The position numbers and the translations under genes were made by a program. From CAZCWX01 sp964502465 (GTDB lineage: Bacteria; Desulfobacterota; Binatia; Bin18): a DNA stretch of 9,337 nucleotides. The number at the start of each line of letters is the position of its first letter. Position 1 is the first letter of the stretch. Below are positions 5,980 through 9,337 of this stretch, piece after piece. The notes beneath the pieces are model-generated. The model ran no database searches, was not told the DNA's origin, and saw only the letters and a list, made by a program, of their open reading frames with translations. The stretch spans positions 1 through 9,337 of the forward strand of contig CAZCWX010000578.1 in the NCBI GenBank assembly GCA_964502465.1. Direction: 5' to 3'.

Positions 5980-7993
5980 GCATCCACACGCGGAAGGAGG
6001 ACCCTTTCCCCACTTCACTCTCGACGGTGACCGTTCCCCCCAAGAGGTCCAACATCCGCTTGACGATATACAATCCTAGTCCTGCCCCCGCATAACGACG
6101 GGTTGCCGAACTGTCACCCTGTTGAAACATCTCAAAAATCACTGGTTGTATGTCTGGTGCAATGCCAATGCCGGTGTCCATAACACAAAATTCCACCCCC
6201 TCGTCTCGGGCAGATACCTCTGTCGTGACCCCACCTTGCTCGGTAAATTTTATCGCATTGCCGAGCAAGTTCTTCAGTACGACCTTGAGTTTTGTGCGGT
6301 CGGTGTGTAGCTCCGGCAGTCCTTCTGCTAGGTGCCACTCCAGGGTCAGTCCTGGTTTCGCGCTAGCCAGGTCTTTGGTTTCTTCCTCTAGCTCCGCTGT
6401 CAAGTGGTTCACGTCCACCGCTGACACCTCGACCGGGAGTCGTCCTGCCTCCAGACGGCTAGCATCAAGCGTGGCGGAGATGAGGTCGAACAACTCCCGT
6501 GCACTTCTGTCTACAGGTTGGAGAGCACTCAGTTGTTCTTCCGTTAGGGAACCGAAGTCGCCTTCAAGCAGCAGATCGGTGTAGCCCATCATGATCTGAA
6601 GGGGGGTACGCAACTCATGCGACATCGTAGCCAAAAAGTCAGACTTGAGACGGCTGGATTGTTCCAACTCCTCCAACAGTCGAGCATTGGCGAGGGCGAG
6701 CGAAGCGATTTGCGAGATGCCTTGCGCGATACGTTGCTGGAGGGGTGAAAAGGGCTCCGTGCTGGTCCTATAGCCGGCACTCTGTACGCCAATAAGACCC
6801 TCGCCCCGTCGAAGGGGGATACACAATACGACCGGTGTGCCGAAAAGCCGCGGGAGGCCCTCTGGCAACAGGGAATGTGGAACAGTTGTGTCAATTTGCA
6901 CGACCTCTCTGCGCTCCAAACGAGCGAGCAAGTCTCCTACCGACTCACGAGAAACTTCCAACACGCGCACGGCTTCCCACTGCCCCGGAGTATCGCCCCA
7001 CGCCGCTACCGGAACGTAGACGTCTTTCTCTGGCTCCCAAAAGAAGGTGTGACTGCATTCACACTCCAGCACTTCAGCAGTGAGCTGACAGAGGCGATCT
7101 AGCAGCGTCCGCGAGTTCAGGGAAGCGATCAGTTCTTGTCCCATCCGGGCCAACGCCGCGGAAACTTGCGCTTCTTCGCGCAGTGCTGCTTGCTCACGGG
7201 CAAGTTGGACACGATAGAAGGCACTTTCTAATACTGTCGGAAGATGATGGAGATATTCCTGAGTTTTGACGAGGTACTCGGTAGCGCCCAGCTTGAGGGT
7301 TTGCAGTGCTACTTCTTCATCACCATGGCCGGTGGTGACGACAACAGGGATATCCAGTCCGCGTACTTGACGGAGTTCTTTGAGAATTTCTAGTGCAGTG
7401 AGACCAGGCAGGCGGTAGTCAAGCAGGAGGACATCGTAGGCGTTGTTCGTCCCTGGGTTGGGAAGCCGCTGCAATACTGCGGTCCCCGTGGTCACCACTT
7501 CAATACGAATGTAGGGGGCGGAACGCGTTACATGACGACATGTCAGGTCAGCATCCATCGCCAAGTGTTCCGCATACAAGACACGTAAAGGCTGGGCGCG
7601 GCGTGCTGCCTCGGCACGTGAACGTTGCAGCGCGTGTTCAAGAATGAGCGGCAAACTGGTCAAGTAATCTTGACGTTTGACAACGTAATCGTCAGCGCCA
7701 GCTTTGAGTGCCGACACTACCGTCTCATCATCACCCGAACCGGTGAGAATGACGACGGCCAGGGGCAAGGCACGGGTCCGAATGTAAGTGAGCACGGCTA
7801 AGCCATCACCGTCCGGAAGACGCATATCCGCAAGGATAAGATCGTAGCCGGGGTCAGCAGGATTGTTTAAGCAGACGAGGGCTTCGGCTTGGGTACTGAC
7901 AATGTCTAGGCGATGCTGTGGAGCAGATTTGCGGAACTCATAACGGGTCAGCTCGGCGTCACGTGCATCATCTTCAACATACAGGATACGCAC
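5963..7993 (-). CDS. Hybrid sensor histidine kinase, REC-REC-GAF-HisKA-HATPase
   Basis: The 676-residue cytoplasmic protein has no membrane segment. REC1 (about 1-125) has E7/D8, phosphoacceptor D56 in LILADMRLP, T84 and K106. REC2 (about 136-262) has D192 in LLLDYRLPG, T220-T221 and K243, but its acidic pair is E142-H143, so Mg binding may be impaired. A GAF-like domain spans about 285-440. HisKA carries H459 in MSHELRTP. The ATPase domain has the N box at N579 (LKNLLGNAIKF), the G1 box D606-T-G-I-G, the F box near 620 and the G2 box GAGLGL at 635-640; all appear intact. The start is GTG at 7993, placed 3 nt after the stop of the response regulator gene, with a GAGGTGA-type Shine-Dalgarno overlapping that stop, implying translational coupling. 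It probably receives phosphate on its receivers from the neighbouring kinase or regulator and in turn modulates its own kinase activity. The GAF ligand is unknown. Confidence 0.93.
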   Translation of the reverse strand: MRILYVEDDARDAELTRYEFRKSAPQHRLDIVSTQAEALVCLNNPADPGYDLILADMRLPDGDGLAVLTYIRTRALPLAVVILTGSGDDETVVSALKAGADDYVVKRQDYLTSLPLILEHALQRSRAEAARRAQPLRVLYAEHLAMDADLTCRHVTRSAPYIRIEVVTTGTAVLQRLPNPGTNNAYDVLLLDYRLPGLTALEILKELRQVRGLDIPVVVTTGHGDEEVALQTLKLGATEYLVKTQEYLHHLPTVLESAFYRVQLAREQAALREEAQVSAALARMGQELIASLNSRTLLDRLCQLTAEVLECECSHTFFWEPEKDVYVPVAAWGDTPGQWEAVRVLEVSRESVGDLLARLERREVVQIDTTVPHSLLPEGLPRLFGTPVVLCIPLRRGEGLIGVQSAGYRTSTEPFSPLQQRIAQGISQIASLALANARLLEELEQSSRLKSDFLATMSHELRTPLQIMMGYTDLLLEGDFGSLTEEQLSALQPVDRSARELFDLISATLDASRLEAGRLPVEVSAVDVNHLTAELEEETKDLASAKPGLTLEWHLAEGLPELHTDRTKLKVVLKNLLGNAIKFTEQGGVTTEVSARDEGVEFCVMDTGIGIAPDIQPVIFEMFQQGDSSATRRYAGAGLGLYIVKRMLDLLGGTVTVESEVGKGSSFRVWMPVKER

Positions 7994-7996
7994 CTC

Positions 7997-8422
7997 TCAC
8001 CTCGGTGGAGTATTCAGTAATGTCCAGTATACTTCAATTTGTCCTGCTACTTCCACGAACTTCTCAAAGTCTACTGGTTTGACGATGTACGAGTTGACCC
8101 CCAACTGATACGCGGCGTGCACATCGCGGTCTTCACTGGAGGTGGTCAGGATGACGACTGGGATGGTACCAAACTGCGCATGAGCGCGCAGGCGGCGGAG
8201 GACTTCCAAACCATCAATTTTTGGCAGCTTTAAATCGAGCAGGATGACGACTGGAGGAAGTTCCCCTGCTTCCCATCGGGGTAGATATGCGAGGGCATCC
8301 TCGCCATCACGGGCGATTTCGAGGGGATTCGTAAGTTTATGTTTGGCAAAAGCGCGCTTGGTTAAGTCAACATCCATCGGGTTGTCTTCCACCAGCAAAA
8401 TTGGGCGCATCGGTACGGTCAT
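7997..8422 (-). CDS. Rcp1-type stand-alone response regulator
   Basis: The 141-residue single receiver domain begins MTVPMRPILLVEDNPMDVDLTKRAF. The acidic pair is E12/D13, the phosphoacceptor D63 in ILLDLKLPKIDG, the switch threonines T93-T94 and the conserved K115 in YIVKPVDF. The C-terminal VYWTLLNTPP tail is typical of Rcp1-like regulators that partner with phytochrome-type or GAF histidine kinases. There is no output domain, so it acts by protein contact or as a phosphate shuttle. The start at 8422 is chosen because it forms an ATGA overlap with the stop of the upstream kinase gene and follows GGAGGG (8432-8427) by 4 nt. A longer version starting at 8482 would add 20 unconserved residues inside the kinase gene. 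The next gene begins 3 nt after its stop, so all three genes are very likely one transcript. Confidence 0.94.
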   Translation of the reverse strand: MTVPMRPILLVEDNPMDVDLTKRAFAKHKLTNPLEIARDGEDALAYLPRWEAGELPPVVILLDLKLPKIDGLEVLRRLRAHAQFGTIPVVILTTSSEDRDVHAAYQLGVNSYIVKPVDFEKFVEVAGQIEVYWTLLNTPPR

Positions 8423-9337
8423 TGGTCCCTCCGCAGTTCCACATAAAACGTTGCTCCCTGCCCCAGCGCGCTTTCGGCCCACACCCGTCCCCCCATCCGT
8501 TCTACGGCTTTGCGCACAATAGCCAGGCCAACACCTGTGCCAGGGTAGTCCTCGCTCCGATGCAAGCGCTGAAAAATGCCGAAAATACGATCGTGGTATT
8601 GCAGGTCAAAGCCAATACCATTATCACGCACCCACAGCAAACAGGTACCGTTGGCTTCGTTCCCGCCAATCTCGATACGAGGGATCGGCACATCATGAGT
8701 AAACTTGAGGGCGTTTTCGAAGAGATTGCGCAACACTTGGGCTAAGCCTTCAGCGTCAGCGGAAACGGAATCATAGGGAATGTCTACACTCACATGGGCA
8801 TTGCGGGTGCGTATGTCGTCGGCCCGTTCGGCAACCAACGCCTCAACGAGAAGACGAGGGTTGACACGCCCTGCGTCGAAAGGACGACGTTCGATACGTG
8901 AGTATGCTAAAAGATCGTCAATCAACTGTTGCATCTGCTTAGTCGCATGACGAATCGTTTGCAAGAAATGACGGCCTTCGTCGTCCAGGCGGTCGGTGTA
9001 GTCTTCCAAGAGCAGACGACTGTAGCCATCGATGCCACGCAGTGGTGCTTTGAGATCATGTGAGACGGAATACGTGAACGTTTCCAGTTCGCGGTTCTTC
9101 GCTTCGAGTTCGGTAGTGCGCGCGGCTACCCGTTGTTCCAACTCAATGTTGAGGCTGCGAATCTCTTCTTCTGCACGCTGGCGTTCGCTGTACAGCCACG
9201 CATTATCAATCGCCAGCGCCGCACGACGAGCCAAATCCTCAGCCAGAGCGAGGTCAGCTCGGTTGTAGCGACGTGCTGATTCTGCGATGGCAAAAGAGAT
9301 CACGCCGAGCGTGCGTCCATGGGCCACAAGTGGAATA
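8419..9337 (-). CDS. GAF-domain sensor histidine kinase (5' partial)
   Basis: The frame is open to the right edge of the window, so the N-terminus is missing. Numbering from the in-frame GTG at 9327 (an internal Val), residues 1-48 are the end of a GAF domain (GRTLGVISFAIAES through LARRAALAIDNAWLY). A charged coiled-coil linker follows at about 49-83 (SLNIELEQRVAARTTELEAKN). HisKA contains the phosphoacceptor H90 in YSVSHDLKAPLRGIDGYSRLLL. The HATPase domain has N201 and N205 (LRNLFENALKF), the G1 box D235-N-G-I-G239, the F region FGIFQRLHR (249-257) and the G2 box GTGVGLAIV (263-271). This is the family, common in phytochrome-like and PAS/GAF kinases, that is usually paired with an Rcp1 regulator, and one follows here with a 4-nt ATGA overlap. 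Further PAS or GAF domains may lie upstream outside the window. The signal sensed cannot be told from this fragment. Confidence 0.92.
   Translation of the reverse strand, partial: IPLVAHGRTLGVISFAIAESARRYNRADLALAEDLARRAALAIDNAWLYSERQRAEEEIRSLNIELEQRVAARTTELEAKNRELETFTYSVSHDLKAPLRGIDGYSRLLLEDYTDRLDDEGRHFLQTIRHATKQMQQLIDDLLAYSRIERRPFDAGRVNPRLLVEALVAERADDIRTRNAHVSVDIPYDSVSADAEGLAQVLRNLFENALKFTHDVPIPRIEIGGNEANGTCLLWVRDNGIGFDLQYHDRIFGIFQRLHRSEDYPGTGVGLAIVRKAVERMGGRVWAESALGQGATFYVELRRDQ

Noticed and set aside
8423..8482. Upstream start for the Rcp1-type regulator
   Set aside because: It would lie within the kinase coding region and add unconserved residues; the ATGA overlap with a Shine-Dalgarno at 8427-8432 is better supported.
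9325..9327. GTG as the start of the right-edge kinase
   Set aside because: Sequence before it (Ile-Pro-Leu) continues the GAF domain strand, so the gene extends beyond the window.

Overview
The window looks like part of a free-living, uncultured bacterial chromosome of moderate GC. It combines an uncharacterised PHP-like metallohydrolase, a small set of catabolic-type enzymes, a membrane di-iron oxygenase and a multi-gene phosphorelay. No rRNA, tRNA, transposase or phage gene is visible. This mix is common in large soil or sediment genomes (Binatota/Desulfobacterota- or Tectomicrobia-like), but that placement is a guess from gene content, not evidence.

Bases 1-1850 (+) hold the 3' part of a DUF3604 family gene. 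It has markedly more GC-ending codons than the genes after it. Bases 2107-4928 (+) carry three same-strand genes: a Rid-family protein that lacks the imine-deaminase arginine, a MaoC-type (R)-hydratase, and an amidohydrolase of the N-acyl-D-amino-acid deacylase type. They may form a loose operon, although the last gene is separated by 222 bp holding an unusual palindromic element (3033-3221) with terminal inverted repeats and two internal 9-bp-period arrays.

Bases 4967-5608 (-) encode a fatty-acid-hydroxylase/sterol-desaturase family membrane protein that converges on the amidohydrolase gene. It has a long gene-free upstream stretch (5609-5962) with a candidate promoter.

Bases 5963-9337 (-) form a tightly packed signalling operon, read right to left. 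First is a GAF-histidine kinase whose N-terminus is outside the window. Next is a stand-alone Rcp1-type response regulator that overlaps the kinase stop by an ATGA junction. Last is a REC-REC-GAF-HisKA-HATPase hybrid kinase that starts 3 nt after the regulator stop. None has a DNA-binding output domain, so the visible genes look like a phosphorelay whose effector lies elsewhere.
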